This document shows, piece after piece, positions 44,721 to 56,828 of a stretch of 64,000 bases of DNA; within the stretch, counting starts at the first letter, position 1; every line of letters starts with the position of its first letter. This DNA comes from Zhengitettix transpicula (taxonomy: Eukaryota > Arthropoda > Insecta > Orthoptera > Tetrigidae), in NCBI GenBank assembly GCA_037074705.1, contig CM073596.1, positions 20,356,501 through 20,420,500 on the forward strand. The letters run 5' to 3'. Under the pieces are notes generated by a model. The model was not told the origin of the DNA. It saw only the letters and a program-made list of their open reading frames with translations, and did not search any database. The translations under genes and the position numbers were made by a program.

Positions 44721-46419
44721 AATATATTTACGCTTTAACCATTGTGTACAGATATCTTTTTTTATTATTATTTAATGTAAAACACGAATAAACGATTATG
44801 TTAATATAAAATGCCCTTATAACGTCGTGGACGAAAACCTAATCAATGATATTTTTAAAATATAAGAAAATGCGAAAAAAGAAATTAATAATACAGAACG
44901 TACCTAAACGATGATAAGCGACAAGTATATCTTCGGCGTATTTACAAGGAATTAACTTTAATTATAGAAAGACCTGTAATGCCCGTGGAAAGAAATGTCA
45001 ATCGTTATTGTGAAGATGTAAAACAAATATTTACAAAAGAAACGAAATCCATGATTGCGTTTTTTGCCCATTAAAGAATGATTAAGAACAAATGTCTACA
45101 TTGGCACGTCTAAAAGATGATAAGTAAATTATACTAACTTTTAATTGTTAGCACATCCAACCGTTTTGGAGAGACTTCTAAATTATTTGTTTATTTCCTA
45201 TTATTATAATTTAATGAAAATAATTATTTTACTATCTGCTAATGGTTATGACTTTAAAAATCTTAATTCTGGTAAAAATGTATCACGGGCCAACCACTAT
45301 TGTCCGGATTTTATATATAATATAAGAACATCTGAAATTAATAATTATTTTTAGTTCCAATTACAATAAAAATATTAAGAATAAAACTGCTAATAAATTC
45401 GTTGTCCTCTAATATATGACATATACTTAATAGGTTCCAAATTTCTGTTATTTATAAGTCTAAACAATTATTTTCTGAGTTTATTAAAGGTCATAGATCC
45501 TACCAATTTGTCACCACAACTAATTTTGTTTAAAAACTTGTTTAAATAGCAGTTTAAGTTATATCGGCCAAACAAAAAGGGCATTAATTACAAGGATAAA
45601 AATCATCATTTACAGCCAGAAAACACTATTATAATTTTAATCACACCGTAATATATGAGAAGGAAGCTCATTACAATTAAATTATTATTTTAGAAATGGT
45701 ATTTAAAAATCAAGTGCTTTGGAACATCTGTATTTCATAGATAATTGCATTACTTGTCATTATGTATTTAAATGCTGTTAGAGAAAGACCCAAAATAGCG
45801 TCGAAATAACAAGTTTTATGTAAAAAAAAATTTATTTGCATATCTTCGTTTTTCAATTGAAAGTTGGTGTGAAATTTATGTTCATTTAATTATTAATTTA
45901 AATGAGACAACAAATCTACATGATTTATTGAAGATAAAGATACTTTGAGGCATGATCAAGTTCGTTGATATGTTAAAAAAATTACACTAAACAAATTATA
46001 TTAAAATTATCTGTTTATAGAGAAATCGTACGATGAAAGATACGTAGAAAATTTGTATGTCTTGACGTATTTTCGTCTTAAAGGATCATCTTTTTCATTT
46101 AACTAATTTCAGTTTAATTTACTACAATATATGATAATGGTTAATATCTTTGTACTGTTAAATCTATTAATTAGTACTTTTATCTTTATATACCTGATGA
46201 TGCTTTATTAATTATAGCTTGTATTAAAAAATAGTGATTTTTGGCTGTCAATTCCTTCCTTTTATACTATATTATAAAATCATAACTGGAGGTTATTTAC
46301 ATTCCAGCAGCGATACTGACGTTCAAAAAAATTTGGTTAAAATATTTAATGACCGATATGGTCGCATTATTAGTCCAAGGTATACCACGTGACAGAAGAT
46401 GCATTATTGAGTTTTATTT
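44721..46419. other. AT-rich intergenic DNA
   Basis: A 69-codon frame at 45145-45354 is AT-driven. A short block (tctgttatttataagtctaa, about 45443-45462) recurs with changes near 47608-47630; its nature is unknown. Confidence 0.4.
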
Positions 46420-46690
46420 TTTATCGAAAGCCTGCAACGGGGACAGACGCATCTAATTGACGACTACATTTATGTGTCACTTTGGTCAAATATATGTTAA
46501 AACACAATTTGATTATTTTATTAGTTGTAATTCGATCAAACCCACTTTGATTTCCGCTGTAACTGTGGGAAAAAACGTCCGGTAAATGAATCACTTTGTT
46601 GTCACCCCGTTCATTGACAAAAAGATACGTCACATTCGTACTGTTGTTGTGCTGTTCAACGGAGAAATTCTTTTTGGTCAAACTTAAATT
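46420..46690. promoter_or_regulatory. Candidate enhancer with TCF- and Su(H)-type sites
   Basis: Contains ATCAAA (46535-46540) and CTTTGAT (46545-46551), both TCF/Pangolin-type cores, followed by TGTGGGAA (46564-46571), a Su(H)/CSL-type core, within 40 bp. An 86-codon minus-strand frame covers it but has no motif. The cluster may be chance. It is listed because the sites are close together and the block is GC-richer than its flanks. Confidence 0.35.
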
Positions 46691-46839
46691 TCTTGAGGTT
46701 GCTGTTAATGACTATGTAACTCAAAAACACTGACAGAAAAGTTTATATATATTATTGATTGTTTGGTTTTGGATAAAAAGCTGGTGGCTGTCTGTGAAGC
46801 GACTCCAATGTTACAGATAGATGAACAGCTTGAATAGTC
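46691..46839. other. Spacer
   Basis: AT-rich DNA between two candidate regulatory blocks. Nothing was recognised in it. Confidence 0.3.
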
Positions 46840-47240
46840 TAATGATAGCCGTTCTGGGTGAACTCACCCTCGATGGACGAGTGTTCTCATCGTGTCCTCC
46901 GTCAAAGCCGCTGTTTCCATGGCAACGACTCCCGAGACTGAGTAAGAGCCTGAGGCTTCCGTATTTCCCGCCAAGTCGCATTATCAGCGGGCACCTCGGC
47001 CTCCAGATAAATGGTTTTAGCCCTGTCGGCGTATTAAAGCCCAGGCTTACCTGCCAATGTCAACTGCCGATAATCAACTGATAGATTTACAGCCCGCCCC
47101 TGTCAAGATGGCGCCTCGGTCTTGTTGCACGTAATTAATGGCCAGCGGTCGCAGCTGCTGGTGAGGGTCTACGATCTGGCACCTAGCTGGCTGGGATCCT
47201 AGACGAATATTGGCACGGTCCAGCTTATACAAGCCAATGC
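46840..47240. promoter_or_regulatory. GC-rich island with RFX X-box and YY1/Pho core
   Basis: Contains GTTTCCATGGCAAC at 46913-46926, one base away from the perfect RFX X-box palindrome GTTGCCATGGCAAC, and AAGATGGCG at 47105-47113, the consensus YY1/Pho core. An 86-codon plus-strand frame overlaps its left part but lacks a family signature. X-box sites drive ciliary and some neuronal genes in insects. Whether this site belongs to the gene at 63354 or to another gene is unknown. Confidence 0.45.
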
Positions 47241-48110
47241 TTGATTCCGGAGCAGAAGATTCGGCTTAGAGTGACTTAAAAAGTGCATCAGAGAAAGTAC
47301 CGTTAACTTCATGCTTCAACTCCATCGGTGGAATAAAAAAAATCTGTCTTTCCGATTTAATTTTGATTTTTTGATAACAAGAAACAAATATTCATCTTAG
47401 ATTATGTAGTCAATATATATTAAAAATTGCAACGAAAAGAAATAATTTCTTTAAGTACTGACGCTACAAAAATATGAAGTAAAATGGGTATCTGATTTAT
47501 ATGGCTTAGTGAACAACTTAATATCTGAGTGGAGTCGATAAAATTATTTTAAAATATTTTGTACCATATTGTGGTGCTTTTTCCTCTAATCTATTACATA
47601 TATTAATATTTCTGTTATTTATACGTCTAAACCATTATATATAAATATTTTAAACGGGACGCGGGAGTAAAACTGTCATTCGGCAGTGCAGTAATTTTGA
47701 ATCAAAACGTGTAATTTCAGGTTTTGTCTTGTGAAGATAACAGCGTAAACACCAGCTGGTACAAAGGCTGATTTTGGGTTAGTAAACCTGATATATGGTT
47801 TTTCTGGCTGCAGACAGATGAAAATCACAAATATTGTTGGTAGGATGTCCGAAGTCAATAGTTCTAAAATGATTCAAGGAGAATTCAAGTGCAGGAAAAG
47901 GAGTTTCTATAAGAATTTCTGTCTGCGGCAGAGAAGAAAGAAATGTATAAAGATACAGAGATGGTGAATTTATAACTACGACGGAATACAGAAGCAGAAC
48001 TGTTGTGAAAATAAAGCACTGCAGTTTAAGGTGGTACAATCAAGTCCGGAGTTGAGAAAATAACTGGGTGTCGAACCCATTGGGACAACTACCTTCAATC
48101 CGACCCGTTA
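47241..48110. other. AT-rich intergenic DNA with one B-box-like site
   Basis: On the minus strand near 48070-48085 the text gggttcgacaccca matches an RNA polymerase III B-box, but no A-box could be placed, so no tRNA gene is called. Nothing else was recognised. Confidence 0.35.
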
Positions 48111-48236
48111 CGAAAATATTTAGTTCGATTCTTAATAATTATTAAGAACAGTATTTTTTAAATGTAACGATAAAAATGTATTATTTTGAAAAGTTCAATT
48201 TAGCTTTGAAAAATGTAGTAAATATAATTGGAATAT
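48111..48236 (-). repeat. Dispersed repeat D, inverted copy 1
   Basis: The reverse complement aligns with 51309-51434 over about 126 bp: caattatatttact, agctaaattgaac, tttttatcgttacatttaaa and attattaagaatcgaactaa. The pair is inverted and flanks the solo LTR at 49022. Confidence 0.8.
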
Positions 48237-49017
48237 ATTCATTACGAAGAAAATATGCAGACGGTAATTTGACGTCGAATTATACATATGCTTGTATTGT
48301 ACAATAGAAGTTACCACAAAAATCCACTTATACTGTATAGGAAAAACTGAACAATTTTCCCACTCTTATCCTATATGTTGTTAAATTAATATTAATAAAT
48401 CTTCAAGGTTTAAATATTTTACGTTTAGTAATTTCTTAAAATATACAAAGCGTCAACCATTTACACACCCTTTAATTAATTACAGTGTGTTTGAAGTGAT
48501 GCGCTTAATATTTCCATATTGTCAGTCACTAAAATGATTGGATATTTTGAAGAAAATATCTTTATCCTCCCTCAATTGTTTGTCCCCTCAAAGTAGTTCC
48601 CCTTAAAAGCATTCAATATTCGTACCAAGAATATATTTTTTAAAGGTCCTTTAAGTTCACCACCGCATCCTTCGACACACTTTCTGACGACAATCCCTTC
48701 CCTGAAGATGTTATTTTCTACCCATAGGAAGAAATTCGAAAGCCACGTCGTGCAGCATGTGGACTACAGCGATTTTTTTAGAGATACTGCGAAAAAAACG
48801 TTAATTTATTGAACCTTTGAGGGGGGTGGGGGGGAGCTTTAAATTGGAAAACTTAAGTAAGGCTTTGACGCGAAATTCGAAAAATACGTTGACTGTGAAT
48901 TAATAAAGATTTAGATTGGAAACTTCGTCTAACAACCATATCCTTGAGAAGAATCGCAGAAAAATCAACCGAATTGGAATAGAAACTGTATATTTAATTT
49001 GAGAAACTGACATTTAT
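48237..49017. other. AT-rich intergenic DNA with a G-run
   Basis: Contains a G-rich tract ggggggtggggggg near 48821-48834 with potential to form unusual structures. No gene is supported. Confidence 0.4.
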
Positions 49018-49021
49018 GTAT

Positions 49022-50048
49022 TGTAATAATTAAAATAGATCGTTAATTAAATTAATGAAAGATTATAAACTTCAACAAACAATAAATTTATTTTTAAAAC
49101 TTTAAAACAATTACACAATTTAAAAAATATATCTCAGGGTCTCTACTGGGTTTGATAATGGCGAATCATTTAATTTCTCAACTTAAATACAAATTCCAAT
49201 TTCAAAGAGAAAAGATTTACTCGTCAATCAATTAGGACGAAATTCACTTTTCAGCGAAGTTAAGCTAAAAAGATGGATTCTAATTAACAAATTTTAATAA
49301 AAAGAAGAGAATGAAATCTGACGGCTATCTTTTAATCAGGTTTACGTAATTAGTTGTTTTTATATTGTTACTCACGGCTGCATTCCAGGATACCTTGTAA
49401 TTGACGAAACACTATGGCGGGGTTTTGCACAGCTTCTTAAACTCACAGATTCTAAAATTTCTATTTTTAGATCAAAACTCAGGAACCAGGATGAGCCTCC
49501 TTTTCGTCTCTCCCTCGGGTGACTTCTGCTAATTCTGCCCGGCTATGTTCACAAGACTGTTTGTGCTTAGCAGGTTTCGTAGTTCTGCTCGAGTGAATAT
49601 TTCGTCTTGAGCATAGTGTTCATGGATCAATCAACACTGTTGATTGGTAATTCTCGATGTTTATCTGCAAATTTACTATAAATATTTGAAATTGTCTTGT
49701 CTATTTACAACACGACCAATTTCTGTCGTGTCTGATTGCCAACTGCTTCTACTTAACTTTACTTTTTAAAAGAATATCTCGTCTATTTTATTATCGTTTC
49801 TGCTTGCCAACTATAACTTCTCAATATCTTCCTGCGACCAAACCTTCCTGCTAATGCGACCTGAACTCTACCATATCATAATGTGAACTGGACTCTCTCG
49901 TAATTTTGAGCGCGCATACTTCTTCCGACAAAGAAACAGTGCTTTACTTTTCTATTGTTGCTATGTTCTGTACCACCGTTAAGAATAGATTTCTCAAACA
50001 ATTTATTTTTTAATTTCTCAATTAATGTCTTAATTAATTGGCATTACA
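49022..50048 (-). mobile_element. Solo LTR, family L, copy 2
   Basis: Bounded by tgtaat and attaca with the perfect 4-bp target duplication gtat at 49018-49021 and 50049-50052. The body matches the LTR at 5866-6865 across its length, including gggtttgataatggcgaatc, ggataccttgtaattgacga and cgacctgaactctaccatat. A few insertions, for example around 49535-49605, account for its slightly greater length (1027 bp). It has no internal domain and no second LTR. Confidence 0.88.
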
Positions 50049-50052
50049 GTAT

Positions 50053-50439
50053 ACATAGCCATATGTCGATAAAAGGATATTTAATTGTATGTGAACTTAT
50101 TATTAGGTATCTAGAATCTCTCTCTTGTAACATATTACTAGTATTCTAGTCAATATTGAGGTGGACACTTCGAAAATGTTAATTTAAAATCTTAATGGAA
50201 TAAACTTGTGTTATGTAATTGTTTATTTAAAACTTAGACCGTAATAATATATACATGTGAAGAATTTATAAGATTTTAGTTCGTCACATGGATTGTGACT
50301 TTTGTCGTACACACGGCTCTTGTGTATATTCACCTGACGATAGGAACAAGGATTCCATTATTTATATCATCACTTCTGTGGTGTGATCGTACCCTCTTTT
50401 GGCTTAACACCAGAATATAGAAAGTGCGCACCAACATAA
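50053..50439. other. AT-rich intergenic DNA
   Basis: Nothing recognised between the solo LTR and the island at 50440. Confidence 0.35.
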
Positions 50440-50755
50440 AAGAAATTTGCTCGTGTAGACAATGACATAAGCCAGGTAGCAGCAGGCACCGTGATTTTTT
50501 TCTTGACGCGGCCGAGAGAATCTGAAGGAAAGGTCAGGCAGATGTCATGAGGACAGTCGCTGAGAGGACGGCAAAGACGGGATATCTCAAAAAGTAACTG
50601 GACGGACGGAGAGGCGAATTGGCGGCTGATGACCATTGACTACAACAACGAAGCAACGACGACGGAGGTTGCGGGATACCTGCAGAAAAAGAAGTGACGC
50701 TACCTGCTATTTGCTGGAGGCACATGGGCGTGAGAAAATCCCGCGGTTAGCTTCT
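50440..50755. promoter_or_regulatory. GC-rich island, candidate regulatory element
   Basis: GC-richer stretch with ttgacgcggccgagagaatc and gcaacgacgacggaggttgc. Overlapping minus-strand frames (63 and 88 codons) lack motifs. It is not a copy of any repeat family here. Confidence 0.3.
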
Positions 50756-50859
50756 TTTATATTTTTTTTTTTAAAAAAGATTTCAATTGCCATTTAAATT
50801 ATAGTTTGTTCGATTTCCACCCCTGCTGATAAAATAAATGTACGCACTTTGCATATTAA

Positions 50860-51012
50860 AGAATGAAATAATGAAAGAATGAATTAAGTAATTACGTAAT
50901 TACATAATGAAAGAATGATAGAAAAATGAAAGAAAGAATGAAATAAAAATGAAAGAAAGAATAAAATAAAAATGAAAGAAAGAATGAAAGAAAGCATGAA
51001 AGAATGAAAAAT
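50860..51012 (+). repeat. GAAA/GAAT-rich microsatellite
   Basis: An imperfect purine-rich array of gaaa, gaat and aaat units (aatgaaagaaagaatgaaat repeated with changes). It is likely length-variable. Confidence 0.9.
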
Positions 51013-51222
51013 CGAAACCTGTATCTTAGTATTCAGTCCTAAATGCATTGTTATTCGAGTTGATTTACAATGCTTGAAAACTTATCTTGCAGAGATTAGA
51101 TTTGGAGATTAGTTTTTTTTGTAATAGAAGAACGACGGAAATCCAAATTATCTACCGTTAAGTCACAAATAATAAATAAAACGTCGTATATAGTAATTAT
51201 TTCCAGCAAATAAGGTTAAATA

Positions 51223-51300
51223 TAATACCGTAGAAATATAATTTTCCAATTCTTTCTAAAATGTTATCAATAGACCATTTACATATTTTCTCATTTATTT
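51223..51300 (+). repeat. Dispersed repeat E, copy 1
   Basis: Matches 51612-51690 (tagaaatataattttccaat, ttctttctaaaatg, atcaatagaccattta). It runs directly into repeat D copy 2 at 51309, so D and E may be parts of one element. Confidence 0.7.
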
Positions 51301-51308
51301 AAAACCTC

Positions 51309-51434
51309 ATTCCATTTATATTTACTATATTTTATTAAGCTAAATTGAACTTTTTAAAAACAATACATTTTTATCGTTACATTTAAAAAATACTAATCTT
51401 AAGAATTATTAAGAATCGAACTAAAACATTTTGA
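51309..51434 (+). repeat. Dispersed repeat D, copy 2
   Basis: Inverted partner of 48111-48236 at a distance of about 3.1 kb. Divergence is modest (roughly one change in ten by eye). Confidence 0.8.
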
Positions 51435-51611
51435 AGAAGAAACGAATACGTTACTAATTATTGAAGTGTGGAAAATCAAAAATAATTTTGAACAGCGGTG
51501 TTGAAATATAATTATTGATGAAGAGTTCTCGAGTTTCCAGTCGAAAACTACTGTTCATCCAGCATCTACGTAGGGAAAACCTACGTTCTCAAACACAATT
51601 ACACAAGTAAA

Positions 51612-51690
51612 TACAATAACATAGAAATGTAATCTTCCAATTCTTTCTATAATGCCATCAATAGAGCATTTATTTAATTTCTCATTCCAA
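51612..51690 (+). repeat. Dispersed repeat E, copy 2
   Basis: Second copy of repeat E, about 390 bp downstream of the first, in the same orientation. It stops before the family A copy at 51771. Confidence 0.7.
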
Positions 51691-51770
51691 TTATGGCTTT
51701 CGTACTGATACGAATGAGTAGAAAATGGATGCGATTGTCATAATACTCAGTATTGAAAGAAGAAGAAAAA

Positions 51771-52236
51771 ACTGTAGACAGACTATATATAGGATAATGC
51801 ACATATTGGCAACTCCTCTCTTATAGCATAGAATGGTATTTGAAAGGAGGGATGCGGAAGGGTAGAGGAAGGTAGCCAAGGGTTAACTAGGGCCCCCGGG
51901 GTATATTTTAAGGATCCTACCCGGAATTCGTCTAAAAGGGATGCAGGAAAACCCCTAGAAAACCTGCATCAGGTAGCCCGGGCATCGGATACTTGTCCCA
52001 CGTCCTTACGATGGTGGGAGAGGTTTGCTGTGGGGACGCAGCATTCCCTTATCCACGCCTCGACCTGTATAGGAGGCAGCTGGCCGACTATTCCAATAGG
52101 AATAGGTTACAATTCTAACCGTATGCCGAAAGTCTGCGATCCCGGAAAATACTCCTCTCTAAAGAGGCCGAGGTGCCTCGGCTTGCGGGAACCTTAGTTC
52201 AAAAGACTAGAGAGAAGAGATGGCACCCCCAAAGGT
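51771..52236 (-). mobile_element. Family A SINE-like element, copy 6
   Basis: The minus-strand copy begins with the subtype 3' end actgtagacagactatatat, also seen in the copy at 57428, passes through the body, and ends near ggcacccccaaagg in the 5' third. The hairpin segment is absent. No poly(A) remnant or target duplication was found. Confidence 0.87.
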
Positions 52237-53703
52237 AATAAATGAAATTGCTTGTCGTAAATAAACGTGATACGCGGTTGTTGGTTCGAGTCTACTGTGG
52301 ATCACTTATCTCGTGGCCACTTCTCCGATACTGATTACTGGCGTAAATTAAGTGTTTATTGAACTGAACATTATAAATGGGAGAATAAATGACATGTAAT
52401 GTAGGCTTGTACAAAAAAAAGTTATTTAGTAAGCTTGCTAATAATCCTATTTATTTTGTACACCAATCCAATGGTCAACGCTCGGGAAGCCAGGCACTCC
52501 AGCTAATACATATACACACTTATTCGTTCATCAGAAATCAGAAAGCCAGTAATGGTCGTAATCCTGAGTTTGGTGGAATGTTAATCCTCAGATGTCAAGA
52601 GCAGATGCACAAATGATAACCCTTTATATACGCTTTACGGTGTCATAAAAGCAGCTTACACGCGCTGTACTGCCTGATCTGGGGATTTGCAGCACAAATA
52701 CTACTAGTTTGTAAACTACAATCTTAACCCTATCTTGTGCACTGATTAGAAGAGCCACAAGGCAACACAGATTGTGCAGTAATTTCGTTTATATCAGCGA
52801 CATTTCAAAACTTTTAACAAAAAGTATGCTTTCCATCGCTGAAAAATATTTTCCTCGCTTTGTTCAACTGAAACTAATATTTAAGTCTCAACTTATCGAG
52901 CGTCTTTGGGACCAATAAATGGTTCTTACTATTTTGTCGATTTACAGAACAGACAATTGTATCTTTTTTTAAGATTACGTCTAAAATCATAAATCGTTCA
53001 GGCGGGTCATATATCTGTTGAGCGAAAAATATACGCAAATAATCGCTTCAGGATCACACCTCAATGCACATTCTTCTGATTATTATTTTGACCAGTGATT
53101 AACAGTTTTTTCGCTTGAAGACTTAAGTTTAACCTCAATAATAGTCGCATAAAAAGTTCAATTAATTAATTATAGTCGGGATTGGGAAGTTGCGAAATAT
53201 CTGTTTCGTTTAATGATTCACTTCAAGTAGGAAAATATTTTCTTTCAGTACATTAGACATCTTACGATATTATCTTTATATTAAAAATATATAACGCTGA
53301 GTTATAATTACGCACATTATATTGGAAAGATTTGATAATTGTAAGTATATTTTCTTACTAATTTTATGTCTGTTAAAATGTAAAAACTTTATGAAAACAT
53401 GTCAATATTTTCTGACATAATACTATTATTTTCAGCAGATATTAATTTTTCCTTTTCGTTCAGATTTTAACTGAAATTTACAAAAATATTAATATTATAA
53501 GTCTAACTACTAATAATCGTGTTCTAATTGCAGATTAAATAAGGTTATATATACTACAAGACAACACAACACAATTAATGACTTCTTTGATTATATTTTT
53601 GGCTACAGCCAATATAAAAACCAGCAGCTCATGATGATAATGACGTGAAAACGTCTCTAACATTCACATCAAAAGTTGTGTGCTAATATTTATTAAAATG
53701 CGA
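52237..53703. other. AT-rich intergenic DNA
   Basis: A B-box-like ggttcgagtctac lies near 52282, without an A-box. A 75-codon frame at 52389-52616 has no recognised motif. Near 53635-53665 (tgataatgacgtgaaaacgtctc) there is a weak retroelement-end-like signature. No gene is supported. Confidence 0.35.
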
Positions 53704-53716
53704 TTTAATTTATATA

Positions 53717-54220
53717 TTTTTGTATTGTAGAGTAACAGGCTACATAAGGGCAATCCACATGGTGGCAACTCCCCTTTAATAGCATAGGAAGGGATTTGAA
53801 AAGGAGGAAGCGTAATGATAGAGGAAGGTAGCCATGGCTTAACTAAGGCTCCCGGGCTATAGTTTAAGGATCCAACACGCCATTCGCCTGAAAGTGATCC
53901 AGGACAAAGTGGCCTGCATTAGGATGTCTGGCATGAGTACTTGTCCCACGCTCTTCCGATGGCGGGAGATGGATTTGCTGTGAGGACATAGCATTTCCTT
54001 CTCCGTGGCTTGACCAATTCAGGAGGCAGCTGGACGACTGTTCCAATGGGAACAGCGAACAACTCTTACCGTATGCCCAAGGTTTGTGACCCCGGACCAT
54101 ACACGTCTCAAAACAAGTCAAAATGCCTCGACTTATTCAAAATTTATGAGAGAGAAGACATCCCCAAAGCTCTCTGGAAATATTCATCTGCGAGAGAATC
54201 TTCTCACAGGCTTCCTTCGG
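53717..54220 (-). mobile_element. Family A SINE-like element, full-length copy 7
   Basis: Flanked by the 13-bp target duplication tttaatttatata at 53704-53716 and 54221-54233. The 504-bp minus-strand element begins ccgaaggaagcctgtgag, includes one hairpin unit (gagaagattctctcgc), the body, and ends ggctacatgagg-type sequence reading into an A-rich tail (tacaatacaaaaa). Together with the copies at 11737 and 57428 it fixes both termini of the family. Confidence 0.92.
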
Positions 54221-54233
54221 TTTAATTTATATA

Positions 54234-54539
54234 AAAAATATGAAGATTGTTACATATTGTTTTAAACTACAACTGCAAGTTTACTTAAACTATATCTATT
54301 GAAAGTGCGAGTCACCGATTTGTAATACAAAATATAAACTCTACCAGTGGGTTTTCAAGAAAATCGCAATTTTAGAACTAAAAAAAAAATTATTTCCATT
54401 CCATAATGAATGTAATGTCTGAATAATTGTTGGGTTTGCTTAAACGACCTTACCCGGTGATAGCAGATCCCAGCCTTTGTTTTACCATGGTCCCACGCAA
54501 ATATTTCTAATGCACCCCTATGTAACATATATATTGTAA
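54234..54539. other. AT-rich intergenic DNA
   Basis: Nothing recognised. Confidence 0.35.
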
Positions 54540-54990
54540 TACTAATTAGAGGCCATTAATGATTTTAATAATTGGATTGTTAGCGGTAGCAATTCTTCAA
54601 AGACGACAATGGGTCGGCGGGCTTTGTCGTGGGCTACGAGCGCTTTCTGGAACGGCAGTCTGTCTGATATTGTAGTCGGGAGAGGAAGGCAAAATTTGAG
54701 AGTAACGAACAGCGTGGCCCAATCCAACCGAGAAAGTTTCAAGTTTTGAATACAAGTATAAAGTTTGGACAGCGAGAGACTTTGTAAAAAACTGCAAAGA
54801 GTAATCAAATATTTAGCGCCACATTAAGATTCCTACGCGTGCTGAGATCATAATTTTCCACATAAAGACAATGTGTAAACAATATGATCCGGAGGGGCAG
54901 CAGATCCAGTTCCCGGAGGAAAATTAAATAACTACGACCGTGTGTTTGACAATCAAGTGTAGAGTCAGTGATTCATGGCCTTTTTAGTGT
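54540..54990. promoter_or_regulatory. Mixed GC-richer block, candidate regulatory element
   Basis: Starts with an AT-rich homeodomain-like cluster (ccattaatgattttaataat) followed by gggtcggcgggctttgtcgt. Overlapping minus-strand frames (66 and 88 codons) lack motifs. The regulatory call is inferred from composition only. Confidence 0.3.
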
Positions 54991-55867
54991 AAATTGTGTG
55001 CCCGAGCCCAGGAATCTAAGTCTCGTGTCAGCCAAGTTAATTAAGTTTTTAAACGATAGTTAAAGGTATTCGTCAGATTTCGTTCGTCTCTTTTTGTATG
55101 TTAATTTCTTAATTTATAAATTCTATGATTGTAACGTAAATACAAAAGTTGTTTTTTACTTATCAAGCCCAGGTAAACGACCATGAAAGAAGAGTTATAA
55201 AATTTCTTAACATTGAAACTTTAAATGTATTTAACCTCAGAGAAAATGTAATAGATTTCTATAAAATAAAATAAATGGTATCATAAAGTTTAAAGTTGTA
55301 ATTATTTCTCGATCCTTTCTGTTAAAATAAAATAAATTGTTTCAGAACGAATTACCAATTTAATAAAACTGAAAATTAATTGTTAAAATAATTCAATAAA
55401 ATTTTGTTTGGTAATTAATTAAGATCCTTCTGATAATCATTGCATTTTGGCTTCCACGATGTGGTGCATTCAAATGGTTAATTAATCACGTATATCTAAT
55501 CATTAAAATATATTTTTTTAAGATTAAAAAATTAAATTATTTTCCAAAGAAGCCTATTTTGAACTTGTGTATCACGGGACTTCTATTGTAATAATTCTGT
55601 GCATAAACAAAGTAATAATTTATTGTAATTTGAAATCTTAGTTCATTTGACGCTAGACTACAATAGACAACAACTGAGCACATGTCGTAGCAATCTTCCA
55701 AATCCACTATTCCTTTCCTAGACATAGTAAACAAAACACTCTGAGTACTTTGTAGTTTATATTACTCCAATCTTTCAAGTGTGTCTCTATGGAAAGCACC
55801 AAACTTACGGAATGCTTATGTCAAATAGAGTATTGTATAAGTTAAATCGTAACTAGAGGAGCTAATT
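54991..55867. other. AT-rich intergenic DNA
   Basis: Nothing recognised. Confidence 0.4.
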
Positions 55868-55915
55868 TTCGAATTGCCCCCCTGTGTTCCCCACGTTGGG
55901 AAACACCGGTCTAGA
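55868..55915 (-). mobile_element. Possible hAT-type DNA transposon end
   Basis: On the minus strand this reads ctagaccggtgtttcccaac followed by gtggggaacacaggggg, similar to the 'GTGTTTCCCAAC..TGGGG' terminal region found in many hAT-type elements. Only about 45 bp are recognisable and no transposase or second end was found. Confidence 0.35.
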
Positions 55916-56828
55916 CGCTAAAATTCTTTTTTGCCAAGCTTGAAGAAGAATCTCAACTTTGTTAAAGCAAAATATCATTTTGAAATATGTGAAGGATTTA
56001 CGATGGAGGGTACTTAGCAGTTGCTTTTGAGGACAATCCGGAGTTTTTGCCGGCAAAATTATAAAGGAGATACTCGATCACACAACAGTTGGGAGACCAA
56101 AATAACGATGTAAAATTGATTCGTGAGTCATCAGAACGTATATAGCAAAGTTTATTACTGAAATAAGTATTTGGAATAAATAATACTAGTTCCAGACCAT
56201 CAGAATGCAAGTTATGTAACCTTGGCGTTAAGTGCGTAAGATAATCCCAGGGGACTTGTGAGGCGGTACTGCATAAATTCGCAAGTCCTCGAGGCTAATA
56301 TGCGCTTAGTTATCAAATCACAGATTTGTCTGCAGCTTAGAAACTCTGTACCAAAGACGTGAGTACATCCGAAGTCTTTGGAGGAATTATAGAGCGGAAA
56401 GCCGCTTCTGCAGATTGACGAGATAAAAGTGTCTGTTGTTGTTTCCTTGGGTACGCGGATCTTGACTTTATCAAGACTACTTAGTGACCCGAGGATAATC
56501 TCCCACGAAAAACAGAAATGTCAAGAAAGTTTCCTTTCAGTTTTTATCCTGATTTATTAACTCCTAAGGGTCAACATTCTTCATCTGGAAGGTTTATTAT
56601 TTCGTTGAACAATTACACTAGAATTCACCATACTTTTTTAAATACACCATGTAGAACACACATGAGAAATGTAGGGACGTAATTACACATCCAAAATAGA
56701 AACGTGTCCTTCAAAGACGTTACAAACAAATTATTCACTTTTCCTCGCAATTACAATTATCAACAATTCTCGAAAATTCTTCATTATTTTGCAAGTTCTG
56801 TGGAACTTATGTATATTCACGAATTTAT
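55916..56828. other. AT-rich intergenic DNA
   Basis: A GC-richer stretch at about 56220-56480 shows no open frame or repeat match. Nothing else was recognised. Confidence 0.35.

Noticed and set aside
48580..48800. Mariner-like transposase C-terminus on the minus strand (GNYFEG-like text)
   Set aside because: Only about six residues resemble the family, the rest is out of frame, and no terminal repeats were found.
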